Assembly: GCF_002414845.1 (NCBI RefSeq)
Contig: NZ_DIAX01000067.1
Coordinates: forward strand, 1 to 13,802
DNA from: Gordonia sp. UBA5067
GTDB lineage: Bacteria > Actinomycetota > Actinomycetes > Mycobacteriales > Mycobacteriaceae
DNA: 13,802 nucleotides
Direction of reading: 5' to 3'
Positions 1 to 7,312 of the stretch are shown here, piece by piece (position 1 is the stretch's first letter; every line of letters begins with the position of its first letter). The position numbers and the translations under genes are program-made. Under the pieces are notes generated by a model. It was not told the DNA's origin, made no database searches, and was given only the letters and a program-made list of their open reading frames with translations.

Positions 1-353
1 GCGTCGTAGATGGAGAAGTTCGAGTTCACCGTCTCGCCGAGCAGGCCCGACTGGGCGCGCAAGATCCGCACGCACATCGCGTGGAAGGTCGACACCCACA
101 TCGCACGGCCCCGGCCCCCGACCAAGTCGATGACCCGTTCGCGCATCTCGGCCGCCGCCTTGTTGGTAAATGTGATCGCCAGGATCTGTCCCGGATTCAC
201 ACCGCGCTCGGCGAGCAGATAGGCGATCCGCCGGGTCAGGACCGCGGTCTTCCCAGATCCGGCGCCCGCGACGATCAGCAACGGAGACCCGGTGTGCACC
301 ACCGCCTCGCGTTGCTGTGGATTCAGTCCGCGCAGCAGTTCCTCAGCACTCAT
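1..353 (-). CDS. uvrD: UvrD/PcrA-type superfamily 1A DNA helicase (N-terminal part, cut by window edge)
   Basis: ATP-dependent 3'-5' DNA helicase of the UvrD/PcrA family, acting in nucleotide excision repair and in displacing proteins from DNA. Only the first 117 residues are present; the gene continues beyond base 1. Visible parts are the Q-motif (LNPQQREAV, about residues 10-18), Walker A AGAGSGKT (29-36), motif Ia [13 protein letters not shown] (about 59-71) and the STFH segment, all typical of this family and close to mycobacterial UvrD1. ATG at 353 is chosen because [14 protein letters not shown] puts the Q-motif at the usual distance. The frame stays open upstream without a better start. 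A TAGCCT box lies 10 bp upstream of the ATG. The gene follows the membrane protein gene on the same strand with 44 bp between them. Family assignment is firm; PcrA versus UvrD1 naming is a convention. Confidence 0.95.
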   Translation of the reverse strand, partial: MSAEELLRGLNPQQREAVVHTGSPLLIVAGAGSGKTAVLTRRIAYLLAERGVNPGQILAITFTNKAAAEMRERVIDLVGGRGRAMWVSTFHAMCVRILRAQSGLLGETVNSNFSIYD

Positions 354-363
354 TTCGTTGACC

Positions 364-369
364 AGGCTA
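364..369 (-). promoter_or_regulatory. Possible -10 box of uvrD (TAGCCT)
   Basis: On the minus strand TAGCCT fits TAnnnT and lies 10 nt before the uvrD ATG, so a transcript would have a leader of only a few bases. There is no convincing Shine-Dalgarno sequence at normal distance, which favours near-leaderless expression. The spacer is slightly longer than at the other starts in this window, so this is a weaker call. Confidence 0.35.
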
Positions 370-397
370 CCGGTCCCCTCAGACAGACTCCGGCGCC

Positions 398-2206
398 CTA
401 CTTCAACAGCGCGGCCTCAGCCACTTCGCCGACGTTGCCTTCGCCGGTGTGAACGCTCAGACCCGGGGTGAGGGGGCGCAGCGCAATGACCGAACCGTGC
501 CCGGTGGTCTGGACATAGACGACGTGCAGCCCGGCCCGCAGACCCACTGTCACCGGACTGCCGCCGGCCAGCTGCACCGACAGTTGTCCGTCACGATTCG
601 CGCAGTAACTCAGCGCAATGGTCCACCGCCAGTTCAGGAGCGGTCCCGACAGCGGAACACGGGTCAGCCTTTGCACCTCTGGCCGCGTACAGCTCCCCGC
701 GCCGGCGGCGAAGGTGCGGGCCGGGGTCACGCCGCCGGGGACGAGGCGGCCGAGCTTGTCGAGCACCACCAGATCGTCGGTGACCGTCCCGAATCGCACC
801 CTCGGTGCGATCCGGCCGAAGGTGTGGCTGATCTGGTTCTCCGGATATGCGATGGGTGTCAGGACCTCCAGCGGCAGTGCTTGGTCGAACATGATCCGGG
901 TCGGATCGGACTGCAGGGATGTTCGTGCCGTGCGCAGATAGTCCGGCGTCGGATTGGTGCGCCACGACTGGGCGAAATTCCACAGACCCCAGCCCGACGA
1001 CGCGACCAGCACGACGACGGCAGTCGCAGCGGCCGGCCACAGTGGCGTCTCCTGTCGACGCGCGACGCTCGGACAGGCCGCCACCAGCGCCAGCGCCGCA
1101 GTCATCACCAGCGCCGAATCGGGCAGATACCGCATGGTCTGCGCCAACTCGAGCGCGGTGTTGGCGCTCGACCGGTTCCACATCACCGGCAGCTGGGCGA
1201 GTGCGACATACGCTGCGGCCGCCACGACGATCGGCCACGCACCGCGCCGCCACCGCACAATCAGGCCGACGACGACGGCGAGCACCGCCCAACCCGCGAT
1301 GATCTGCCCCGTCGATGCAAACCCCATCGGCGGGCTGGGAATCCACCGGTCCCAAGTCCACGGACCGCCCACCAGGGAGGGGATCACGGCATTGTTGATC
1401 GTACGCCACGTGAGGTGCAGCGTCTGGACGATGCTGTGCTGCCCGGCCGCCCCCTGTCCGCCGGTGACCGACAGGAAGATCACGGCCCATGCCACGGTAA
1501 TCGGCGCCACAACCTGCCAGAGCGGCCGGGCGCCGACGAAGGCGGCCGCGAGCGGACCGGGAATGGTCGCCGTGCCCTGATCGCCACGGTCCGCGCCCCC
1601 ACGGCACCACAGCACCGTCGCAATAAACACCACCGGCAGCAGGTAGAGCGACTTCTCGAAACAGGTGAGTGCAACCAGATAGACCAGCGCACTGCGCCCC
1701 ACAATCAGTCGGGTGAGCCGGGAATCGCGGTGGCCTCGCTCGCAAAGGAGTACGGCGTCGCCGATCAGCCATGCCATCGCGAACAGCATCGGCAGCGAGT
1801 TGAGTCCGGCCGCCCACCACACATACGACGGAACGGTCATGGGCGTGAACAAGAAGAAGGCCAGGACCGCCACCGTCGCCCACGACGCGCCGCCGGCCAG
1901 GATCCGGATCATCCGCCAGACGGCCCACGCCACCGCGGTCGCCAGCACGACCAGCGTGATCGCGGCCGGCCACCAGTGCGTTGGTGCCAGCACTGTCGTC
2001 AGCCCGGCGACGAAGAACGCGCCCGGCATGAAGTGGCCGTCATGGTTGTGGGTGAGGTACTCCCACCCGAATACGTTGTGGGTCGAAGCCCGGCCGATCA
2101 GGATCAAATCGTCCCAGTAGAAGCCGCCGGTGGCGGCCAGCGCGATGCGCACGACCACGTAGGCCGCGATCAGTGCAAGGGCAACTCGAGCGGGACGACC
2201 GGCCAC
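398..2206 (-). CDS. Polytopic membrane protein with GT-C glycosyltransferase-like features, function unknown
   Basis: About 602 residues. A first membrane helix (about residues 8-26) is followed at once by [13 protein letters not shown] (acidic pair D32-D33) and a conserved-looking [10 protein letters not shown] stretch (about 53-62). An acidic pair in the first outer loop is the usual hallmark of GT-C lipid-phosphosugar-dependent glycosyltransferases. Roughly ten further hydrophobic segments follow, then a C-terminal part of about 190 residues from about residue 410, largely soluble, with two cysteines (GSCTRPEV and SYCANRD) that could form an extracytoplasmic disulfide. A role in envelope polysaccharide or glycolipid assembly is inference; I do not recognise a named family. 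GTG at 2206 is preferred because TACAGT lies 7 bp upstream; an in-frame ATG at 2233 is the alternative. The frame stays open still further back, to 2644, but that stretch is antisense to chorismate mutase. It diverges from chorismate mutase and precedes uvrD. Confidence 0.7.
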   Translation of the reverse strand: MAGRPARVALALIAAYVVVRIALAATGGFYWDDLILIGRASTHNVFGWEYLTHNHDGHFMPGAFFVAGLTTVLAPTHWWPAAITLVVLATAVAWAVWRMIRILAGGASWATVAVLAFFLFTPMTVPSYVWWAAGLNSLPMLFAMAWLIGDAVLLCERGHRDSRLTRLIVGRSALVYLVALTCFEKSLYLLPVVFIATVLWCRGGADRGDQGTATIPGPLAAAFVGARPLWQVVAPITVAWAVIFLSVTGGQGAAGQHSIVQTLHLTWRTINNAVIPSLVGGPWTWDRWIPSPPMGFASTGQIIAGWAVLAVVVGLIVRWRRGAWPIVVAAAAYVALAQLPVMWNRSSANTALELAQTMRYLPDSALVMTAALALVAACPSVARRQETPLWPAAATAVVVLVASSGWGLWNFAQSWRTNPTPDYLRTARTSLQSDPTRIMFDQALPLEVLTPIAYPENQISHTFGRIAPRVRFGTVTDDLVVLDKLGRLVPGGVTPARTFAAGAGSCTRPEVQRLTRVPLSGPLLNWRWTIALSYCANRDGQLSVQLAGGSPVTVGLRAGLHVVYVQTTGHGSVIALRPLTPGLSVHTGEGNVGEVAEAALLK

Positions 2207-2213
2207 GGAAAGT

Positions 2214-2219
2214 ACTGTA
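2214..2219 (-). promoter_or_regulatory. Likely -10 box of the membrane protein gene (TACAGT)
   Basis: TACAGT on the minus strand is followed by 7 bp (ACTTTCC) and then GTG at 2206, the geometry of a leaderless actinobacterial start. The same hexamer precedes the lipoprotein gene (4222-4227) and cobF (8104-8109). The box lies between the two divergent start codons, where space for promoters is very tight. Confidence 0.5.
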
Positions 2220-2224
2220 CGTGG

Positions 2225-2230
2225 CAAGAT
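2225..2230 (+). promoter_or_regulatory. Possible -10 box of the chorismate mutase gene (CAAGAT)
   Basis: CAAGAT keeps the two most conserved -10 positions (A2, T6) and lies 7 bp before GTG 2238, fitting a leaderless start. An alternative is TACTGT at 2213-2218, which would give a leader of about 12 nt. No Shine-Dalgarno sequence is present near the GTG. Confidence 0.3.
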
Positions 2231-2237
2231 CATCGAC

Positions 2238-2546
2238 GTGAGTGACCTACCGCAACCTTTCGACCCGCAGGCCCACGACCTTTCCGGCGATGTGTCCGGC
2301 CTGCCCGACGACATCGAGGTCTTGCGCGGCGAAATCGACCGGCTCGATGCGATGATTCTCGCGGCCATCAAACGGCGGTCGGCGGTGTCGAAGCGGATCG
2401 GCGCCGCCCGAATGGCCTCCGGCGGGCCGCGGCTGGTGCACAGCCGCGAAGTGAAGGTCCTCGACCGCTTCGCCGACCTCGGCCAAGAGGGGCACACGCT
2501 CGCGATGCTGTTACTCCGTCTCGGCCGCGGGCCGCTGGGCCGCTGA
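2238..2546 (+). CDS. Chorismate mutase, AroQ-delta type (Rv0948c-like)
   Basis: Intracellular chorismate mutase that converts chorismate to prephenate for phenylalanine and tyrosine synthesis. In the M. tuberculosis homologue activity depends on complex formation with the DAHP synthase AroG. The 102-residue protein matches MtCM through [28 protein letters not shown] and LVHSRE, and ends in RLGRGPLGR, the segment equivalent to the C terminus that contacts AroG. Arginines R30, R47, R58 and R70 correspond to MtCM R18', R35, R46 and R58 of the active site. The first about 25 residues (acidic, Pro-rich) are variable. GTG at 2238 is the longest start; GTG at 2292 would leave a protein about the length of the characterised 90-residue MtCM form. 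It lies upstream of pgi on the same strand (38 bp gap), as its counterpart does in M. tuberculosis, but pgi has its own promoter. Confidence 0.93.
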   Translation: MSDLPQPFDPQAHDLSGDVSGLPDDIEVLRGEIDRLDAMILAAIKRRSAVSKRIGAARMASGGPRLVHSREVKVLDRFADLGQEGHTLAMLLLRLGRGPLGR

Positions 2547-2571
2547 TCGGGCAGCGTCAACGCCAACCCCC

Positions 2572-2577
2572 TAGGGT
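2572..2577 (+). promoter_or_regulatory. -10 box for leaderless pgi transcript (TAGGGT)
   Basis: TAGGGT followed by GGAAGCC (7 bp) and ATG 2585 is a textbook arrangement for a leaderless actinobacterial mRNA. The same hexamer sits in the same position at the SDR gene and the SRPBCC gene in this window. The overlapping GGTGGA could also serve as a weak ribosome binding site if transcription begins further upstream. Confidence 0.6.
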
Positions 2578-2584
2578 GGAAGCC

Positions 2585-4231
2585 ATGAGCGATGATGTGA
2601 CAGCCACCGAGTCCTGGCACGCGCTCGCAGCCCACCAGCCGCACGTCTTCGCGACGACCCTGCGTGAATTGTTCGCGCTCGACCCTGATCGTGGCGGCGA
2701 ACTCGTGGTGCAGGCGGGCGATCTGCGCATCGACTATTCCAAGAACCGCCTGACACGAGAAACCGTGGGACTGCTACTCAGCCTCGCCCGAGAGGTCGGC
2801 GTCGAAGACCGACGCGACGCCATGTTTGCCGGCGCGCACATCAACACCTCGGAAGACCGGGCGGTCCTGCACACGGCGCTGCGCCTGCCCGCCACCGCCG
2901 AGCTGACCGTCGACGGGCACGAGGTCGTGGCCGACGTCCACCGCGTTCGGCACCAGATGGGCCGGTTCAGTGACGAGGTCCGCACCGGGACGTGGCGCGG
3001 CTTCACCGGGAAAACGATCACCGACGTGGTGAACATCGGCATCGGCGGCTCGGACCTCGGGCCGGCGATGGTGTGTGGGGCCCTGCGCGACTATCACGAC
3101 GGCCCGCGCACTCACTTCGTGTCCAACGTCGACCCGGCCGACCTCCTCGCCACCCTTGACGCCGTCAATCCGGCGACGACCCTGTTCGTGGTCTCGTCGA
3201 AGACCTTCACGACACTGGAGACCCTCTCCAACGCCCGCACTGCGCGGCGATGGCTCGTCGAATCGCTCGGCGACGCCGAGGCGGTGTCGCGCCACTTCGT
3301 TGCGGTCAGCACCAATGCCGAGGCCGTCGCCGAGTTCGGCATCGACATCGCGAACATGTTCGGTTTCTGGGATTGGGTCGGCGGCCGCTACTCGGTGGAT
3401 TCAGCGATCGGGTTGTCCGTCATGCTGGCCATCGGTAAGACGGGTTTCGCCGAGTTCCTCGGCGGCTTCCACACCATCGATGAACACTTTTCCACCGCTC
3501 CACTCGAGCAGAATGCGCCCGTCCTGCTGGGCATGCTCGCCGTCTGGTACAACAATTTCTTCGACGCCGGCAACCGTGCCGTGCTGCCGTATTCGAACGA
3601 CCTCGCCCGATTCACCGCCTATCTGCAACAGCTGGCGATGGAGTCCAACGGCAAGTCGGTGACCCGCGACGGGCACCCGGTCACCTGTAACACCGGCCAA
3701 GTCTGGTGGGGCGAACCGGGTACCAACGGGCAGCACGCCTTCTTCCAGCTGCTGCACCAGGGGACCCGGATGATCCCGGTCGACTTCATCGGCTTCGCCA
3801 AGCCGTTCCGGGATGTCGTCACCGCCGACGGCACGTCGATGCATGATCTTCTGATCAGCAACTTCCTTGCGCAGACAAAGGTATTGGCGTTCGGCAAAAC
3901 CGCTGAGGACATCGCTGCCGAGGGAGTGGCGCCCAATCTCGTCGCACACAAGGTGATGCCCGGCAACCGGCCGTCGACGACGATCTTCGCACCGAAGCTG
4001 ACCCCGGGGGTCCTTGGGCAGCTGATCGCCCTCTACGAGCACCAGGTCTTCGTCGAGGGCACGGTGTGGGATATCGATTCGTTCGACCAGTGGGGGGTCG
4101 AGTTGGGCAAGCAGCAAGCGCTGGAGCTGCTTGGCTCGATCTGCTCTGCGGACCCGCCCGCCCCACAGGGCGACTCGTCTACCGACGCGCTGGTTGCGTG
4201 GTATCGCACGCAGGCCGGTCGTACAGTCTGA
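2585..4231 (+). CDS. pgi: Glucose-6-phosphate isomerase
   Basis: Cytosolic enzyme interconverting glucose 6-phosphate and fructose 6-phosphate in glycolysis and gluconeogenesis. The 548 residues match the long bacterial Pgi type. Visible landmarks are GIGGSDLGP (about 151-159, phosphate/sugar binding), signature [14 protein letters not shown] (about 263-276), catalytic Glu in LAMESNGK (about 353), catalytic His in [13 protein letters not shown] (about 384), and the second signature [10 protein letters not shown] with catalytic Lys (about 509). These positions are close to E355, H386 and K514 of the E. coli enzyme. ATG 2585 is preferred over the in-frame GTG at 2576 because the GTG overlaps the TAGGGT -10 box. 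It lies downstream of chorismate mutase and 2 bp upstream of a small lipoprotein gene. Its key residues are intact and nothing looks unusual. Confidence 0.98.
   Translation: MSDDVTATESWHALAAHQPHVFATTLRELFALDPDRGGELVVQAGDLRIDYSKNRLTRETVGLLLSLAREVGVEDRRDAMFAGAHINTSEDRAVLHTALRLPATAELTVDGHEVVADVHRVRHQMGRFSDEVRTGTWRGFTGKTITDVVNIGIGGSDLGPAMVCGALRDYHDGPRTHFVSNVDPADLLATLDAVNPATTLFVVSSKTFTTLETLSNARTARRWLVESLGDAEAVSRHFVAVSTNAEAVAEFGIDIANMFGFWDWVGGRYSVDSAIGLSVMLAIGKTGFAEFLGGFHTIDEHFSTAPLEQNAPVLLGMLAVWYNNFFDAGNRAVLPYSNDLARFTAYLQQLAMESNGKSVTRDGHPVTCNTGQVWWGEPGTNGQHAFFQLLHQGTRMIPVDFIGFAKPFRDVVTADGTSMHDLLISNFLAQTKVLAFGKTAEDIAAEGVAPNLVAHKVMPGNRPSTTIFAPKLTPGVLGQLIALYEHQVFVEGTVWDIDSFDQWGVELGKQQALELLGSICSADPPAPQGDSSTDALVAWYRTQAGRTV
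4222..4227 (+). promoter_or_regulatory. Possible internal -10 box for the lipoprotein gene (TACAGT)
   Basis: TACAGT lies inside the last codons of pgi, 6 bp before ATG 4234, the same geometry as other leaderless starts here. It may give the lipoprotein gene its own transcript in addition to read-through from pgi. GAGG just before the ATG is too close to be a good ribosome binding site. Confidence 0.4.
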
Positions 4232-4233
4232 GG

Positions 4234-4869
4234 ATGCACCGAGTCTCGCGCACACTGACCGCCATCGTCCTCACCGCGGTCGGCGCCGCCACCAGCGCCT
4301 GCGCCGGTACCGACCCCGACAATCCCGGCCCCGAGGTCCCCACATCAGCGTCGATCGCCGTGCCCGCCGACACCTCGACCCGCACCCCACCCGGCCAACG
4401 GTTCGCATTCGGGGCCACCGCACTGTTGCCCGCCACAACGTTCCACCCCGGTCAACTGGCCGCGTACACGGTCACCGGACTGCGCCGCGCCGGCCGACTG
4501 CCCGATTCCCTCACCAAAGATGGGACCGGCTTCTTCCTCTATCTGACGGTGATGTCGCTGGCCGACAAGCCGTCCCCGGCACCTGATGTCATCGGCTTCG
4601 CCGGCAGCCCCGACGGCAGGACCGCGGCGTTGACCGTCCGGTCGACCGCCGAGGTCCCCACCTGTGTCACCCGGACTCCGCCGCGACTGATGAAACGGGG
4701 CGAATCCTATGCCACCTGCCTGATCACCGTCGTCGCCAAAGACCAAGAGGCCAAGGCTGCAATCTACTGGGCCAACACGGCCAACGATCCCGCGCTGGAC
4801 TTCAAGAGCCATCCGATTGTCTGGACCGCCGATCCGACCCCGTCGAGCAGTCCCGCCCCCAGTCGCTGA
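4234..4869 (+). CDS. Small secreted lipoprotein, function unknown
   Basis: 211 residues. The N-terminus MHRVSRTLTAIVLTAVGAA is a short basic-hydrophobic signal, followed by ATSAC at about residues 19-23. This is a plausible though imperfect lipobox (Thr rather than Leu at -3) that would acylate Cys23 on the outer face of the membrane. A Pro/Thr-rich linker (about 25-50) leads to a compact domain with two later cysteines (VPTCVTRT and YATCLITV) that may form a disulfide. The C terminus is low-complexity PTPSSSPAPS. I do not recognise a named family. It begins 2 bp after the pgi stop codon, so co-transcription is likely, and it is convergent with the SDR gene, with 7 bp between the two stops. 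As I recall the region, no equivalent lies directly beside pgi in M. tuberculosis. Confidence 0.8.
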   Translation: MHRVSRTLTAIVLTAVGAATSACAGTDPDNPGPEVPTSASIAVPADTSTRTPPGQRFAFGATALLPATTFHPGQLAAYTVTGLRRAGRLPDSLTKDGTGFFLYLTVMSLADKPSPAPDVIGFAGSPDGRTAALTVRSTAEVPTCVTRTPPRLMKRGESYATCLITVVAKDQEAKAAIYWANTANDPALDFKSHPIVWTADPTPSSSPAPSR

Positions 4870-4876
4870 CGCCGGC

Positions 4877-5620
4877 TCACACCATCCGGCGCGACACCGG
4901 CTCTGGCAGGTAGCGCATCGCTGCGGCCAGCGGCTCCCACGGCCACCGCGGCACCGCCGCATGTGCCTTTTCCGCCTCGATGGCGGCCACCATCGCCGCG
5001 ACGCCCGCATCGGTGGTAGCCATCAACCGGGTCTTCACGCCCCGGTTGATGTCGGTCTCGATATAGCCGGGCTCGATGACCGTGATGGCGATCGGGGTTC
5101 CCGCGAACTCTGCCGCCAACCCCTGCCCCAATGCGGTGACACCGGCCTTCGACGCCGAATACGCGGCTTGCGCCTTGGGGAGGCCACGGTTGGCGCTCAC
5201 CGAGCTGATGAGCACCAGGTGACCGGAGTTCTGCTCCCGGAAGATCTCCAGGGCCGCCTCGGCCTGCGCCAGCGCGCCGGTCAGGTTCGTCTGCACCGTC
5301 TCCAGGTTCGCGTGCGCCTTACCGGTGCCGATCGGTGCTCCCTTGCCCAACCCGGCGTTAACGATCACCCGGTCGAGTCCACCCAGTTTGTCACGCAGGG
5401 CGCGAAAGACGACCGGCACCGAATCGAAGTCGGTGACGTCGAGCGCAGCCACCTCGACCTGCCCTGCCTGCGGGCGCAACTGCGCCGCCAACACCTCCAG
5501 GCGATCGAGTCGCCGCGCGCAAAGCGCCAACGAGCGCCCCTGCTTCGCAAAGGCCCGGGCCATTCCCTCGCCCAAGCCGGAACTGGCACCGGTGATGAGG
5601 ATCTTCTCGCGGTTGCTCAC
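4877..5620 (-). CDS. Short-chain dehydrogenase/reductase (Rv0945-like)
   Basis: Classical SDR of 247 residues, an NAD(P)-dependent oxidoreductase with unknown substrate. The Rossmann motif TGASSGLG lies at about residues 10-17, NAG at about 90-92 (VNAGLG), the catalytic Ser in VLISSVSANRG (about 138), and YxxxK as YSASK (about 151-155). GYIETDI after the active site is the usual PGxxxT region in a GYI form. The sequence is very like Rv0945 of M. tuberculosis, and both sit next to an Fpg-like gene and near pgi. GTG 5620 is chosen because TAGGGT lies 6 bp upstream and the Rossmann fold begins at once. Asp or Arg after beta-2 would decide the cofactor; CARRLDRL (Arg pair) suggests NADPH, by inference. 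Confidence 0.93.
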   Translation of the reverse strand: MSNREKILITGASSGLGEGMARAFAKQGRSLALCARRLDRLEVLAAQLRPQAGQVEVAALDVTDFDSVPVVFRALRDKLGGLDRVIVNAGLGKGAPIGTGKAHANLETVQTNLTGALAQAEAALEIFREQNSGHLVLISSVSANRGLPKAQAAYSASKAGVTALGQGLAAEFAGTPIAITVIEPGYIETDINRGVKTRLMATTDAGVAAMVAAIEAEKAHAAVPRWPWEPLAAAMRYLPEPVSRRMV

Positions 5621-5626
5621 CCGTCC

Positions 5627-5632
5627 ACCCTA
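5627..5632 (-). promoter_or_regulatory. -10 box for leaderless SDR transcript (TAGGGT)
   Basis: On the minus strand TAGGGT is followed by GGACGG (6 bp) and GTG 5620. It sits directly after the stop codon of the upstream fpg-like gene (5634-5636), so the SDR gene can be transcribed independently of it. Confidence 0.6.
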
Positions 5633-5633
5633 G

Positions 5634-6515
5634 TCACTTGAGTAGGCGCGACAGTCGACGGTCCGCGAGCTTGCGCCCACCGGTCTGGCACGTCGGACAG
5701 TATTGGAAAGAGCGGTCGGCGAACGAAACCTCGGCGACGGTGTCGCCACAATCGGGGCAGGGCAGACCGGTGCGCGCGTGCACCCTGAGCCCGGCTCGCT
5801 TTTCGGCCTTCATCGCCGACACCCCGCCCGGGCCCTCGAGCCGCCGCACGGCGTCGCGCAGGATCTCCCCGATCGCCGCATGCAGCGCGCCGACCTGCTC
5901 ATCGGACAACCCCTTGGCCGTGGCGAACGGCGACAGTCGGGCCCGATGCAGGATCTCGTCGGAGTAGGCGTTCCCGATACCGGCGAGACTCCGCTGGTCG
6001 GTGAGCAGGTTCTTGATTCGCGCGGTGCTGCCCGCCAAGATCTCCCCCAGCTCACCACGGTCCACCGACAGCGCATCGGGCCCCAGAGCGGCGATACGAT
6101 CGACGTCGCGGGGCTCGGCCACAACCCAAACCGCCAGCCGCCTCTGCGTGCCCGCCTCGGTCACATCGAACCCCTCACCGGGCAATCCGGCGTGGACGCG
6201 CAGCGCGATCGGGCCCTTTCCGCCCGGACGTGGCGGCTTCGGCGACAGATTCTCACTCCACCGCACCCAACCCGCCCGCGACAGGTGCAGGACCAGGCAC
6301 AGCGGCTTCCCGCCCGGCTGCCCCACAGTCGTCAGGACAAGATACTTGCCGATCCGGCCGACCGAACCCACCGTGCGCCCGACCAATGCCGCGTACGGCG
6401 GATCCGCAGTCTTCAACACCGCCAGAGAAGCCACATCGACCCGCCGAATCGGCAGTCCCGCGGTGCGCTCATCCAGAAAGTTCGCAATCGCAGCGACCTC
6501 GGGCAACTCAGGCAT
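5634..6515 (-). CDS. Fpg/Nei-family DNA glycosylase/AP lyase, full length
   Basis: Base-excision repair enzyme that removes oxidised bases and cleaves the abasic site by beta/delta elimination. It has 293 residues with every catalytic element. After Met removal the N terminus is PELPEV (Pro nucleophile and Glu); the lyase Lys is in GRIGKYLVL (K57). The helix-two-turn-helix segment is DQRSLAGIGNAYSDEIL, and the C-terminal zinc finger is CPDC...CPTC with 16 residues between, including DRSF with the Arg expected for delta elimination. ATG 6515 is fixed by the need for MPELPE and by AGGGGG 9 bp upstream; the in-frame ATG at 6524 would bury the Pro. Substrate preference (8-oxoG or oxidised pyrimidines) cannot be read from sequence. 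The M. tuberculosis counterpart in this locus (Rv0944) is, as I recall, much shorter. It precedes the SDR gene and is divergent from cysQ. Confidence 0.95.
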   Translation of the reverse strand: MPELPEVAAIANFLDERTAGLPIRRVDVASLAVLKTADPPYAALVGRTVGSVGRIGKYLVLTTVGQPGGKPLCLVLHLSRAGWVRWSENLSPKPPRPGGKGPIALRVHAGLPGEGFDVTEAGTQRRLAVWVVAEPRDVDRIAALGPDALSVDRGELGEILAGSTARIKNLLTDQRSLAGIGNAYSDEILHRARLSPFATAKGLSDEQVGALHAAIGEILRDAVRRLEGPGGVSAMKAEKRAGLRVHARTGLPCPDCGDTVAEVSFADRSFQYCPTCQTGGRKLADRRLSRLLK

Positions 6516-6524
6516 CGGAATCAT

Positions 6525-6530
6525 CCCCCT
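6525..6530 (-). promoter_or_regulatory. Ribosome binding site deciding the fpg-like start (AGGGGG)
   Basis: AGGGGG lies 9 nt before ATG 6515 and directly abuts the alternative ATG 6524, which is therefore unlikely to be used. This agrees with the catalytic requirement for Pro at position 2. Confidence 0.6.
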
Positions 6531-6571
6531 CGCTTCGCTCGACCCGCACCCCAGTGTGCTCTAGTGGGAGG

Positions 6572-7312
6572 GTGAGTTCTTCGCTTTCCGATGGCGAGTT
6601 GGCCGCCCAGATCGCACTCGGCGCCGGACAGATCCTGCTCGGCGTGCGCCATGGCGGGCTGCTCGACGGCCGATTGGTCGGCGACGCCGGGGACCGCCTC
6701 GCGCAGGCGTGGATCGGCGCGGCGCTACACCGGCGGCGCCCGCACGACGCCGTCCTCTCCGAGGAGGCGGAGGACGTGGGCGACCGGAGCAGTGCCGACC
6801 GTGTCTGGATCATCGATCCGCTCGACGGGACCAGCGAATTCTCGCACGGCACCTCGGACTGGGCGGTTCACGTCGCACTGACCGTCGACGGGCGCCCCAG
6901 CGAAGCCGCCGTCGCCATCCCCGCCCGTGACGAGTTGTTCCGTTCCGACACCATCGGCACGGTGGGCGGGCCACTCACCGGCCGGATCGCGGTGTCCCGC
7001 TTCGGTGGCAGTTATGAATCCCATCATGTCGCCAACACCCTTGGTCTACAACGCGTTTCGATCGGGTCGGCGGGCGCGAAAGCGATGGCGGTGGTCCGCG
7101 GCGATGTCGATGCGTATGTCCACGCCGGTGGCCAATACGAGTGGGACAATTGCGCACCAGTCGGTGTGTGTGCCGCCGCCGGCCTGCACTGCAGCCGACT
7201 CGACGGCTCCGAGATCATCTACAACCAGCGCGTACCCTACATGCCCGACTTCGTCATCTGCCGCAGCGAAATAGCCGGCGAGGTGTTAGCCGCCCTCGAC
7301 ACCGTCTGGTGA
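6572..7312 (+). CDS. cysQ: 3'(2'),5'-bisphosphate nucleotidase / inositol monophosphatase family (CysQ)
   Basis: Mg2+-dependent, Li+-sensitive phosphatase. Mycobacterial CysQ removes the 3'-phosphate of PAP/PAPS formed during sulfate assimilation and sulfation, and can also act on inositol phosphates. The 246 residues align well with Rv2131c as I recall it. Metal ligands are visible in LSEEAED (E64/E65), WIIDPLDGTSEF (D82, D85) and YEWDNCAPVG (D192); SIGSAGAKAMAV and YVHAGGQ are typical of this actinobacterial subgroup. GTG 6572 is the best start: the coding signal begins there and the frame upstream is antisense to fpg. TAGTGGGAGG just before it gives no clean -10 or properly spaced ribosome site. 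It is divergent from the fpg-like gene (56 bp) and its last 27 bp overlap the 3' end of the convergent cobF. Confidence 0.93.
   Translation: MSSSLSDGELAAQIALGAGQILLGVRHGGLLDGRLVGDAGDRLAQAWIGAALHRRRPHDAVLSEEAEDVGDRSSADRVWIIDPLDGTSEFSHGTSDWAVHVALTVDGRPSEAAVAIPARDELFRSDTIGTVGGPLTGRIAVSRFGGSYESHHVANTLGLQRVSIGSAGAKAMAVVRGDVDAYVHAGGQYEWDNCAPVGVCAAAGLHCSRLDGSEIIYNQRVPYMPDFVICRSEIAGEVLAALDTVW

Noticed and set aside
449..2245. A 598-codon open frame on the plus strand across the membrane protein gene
   Set aside because: Its product is rich in Arg, Gln, His and Gly with no hydrophobic core or motif, typical of an antisense shadow in high-GC DNA. The opposite strand encodes an ordered membrane protein.
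2207..2644. N-terminal extension of the membrane protein frame back to 2644
   Set aside because: It runs antisense through chorismate mutase, and its residues are low-complexity and basic. The protein proper begins with the first membrane helix after GTG 2206 (or ATG 2233).
3401..4255. A 284-codon open frame antisense to pgi
   Set aside because: Pgi is unmistakable on the plus strand with all its catalytic residues; the antisense product has no recognisable motif.
4871..4890. GCCGG...CCGGC as a terminator between the lipoprotein and SDR genes
   Set aside because: The stem is only 5 bp with a 10-nt loop, and it lies mostly in the SDR coding end. It is too weak to call.
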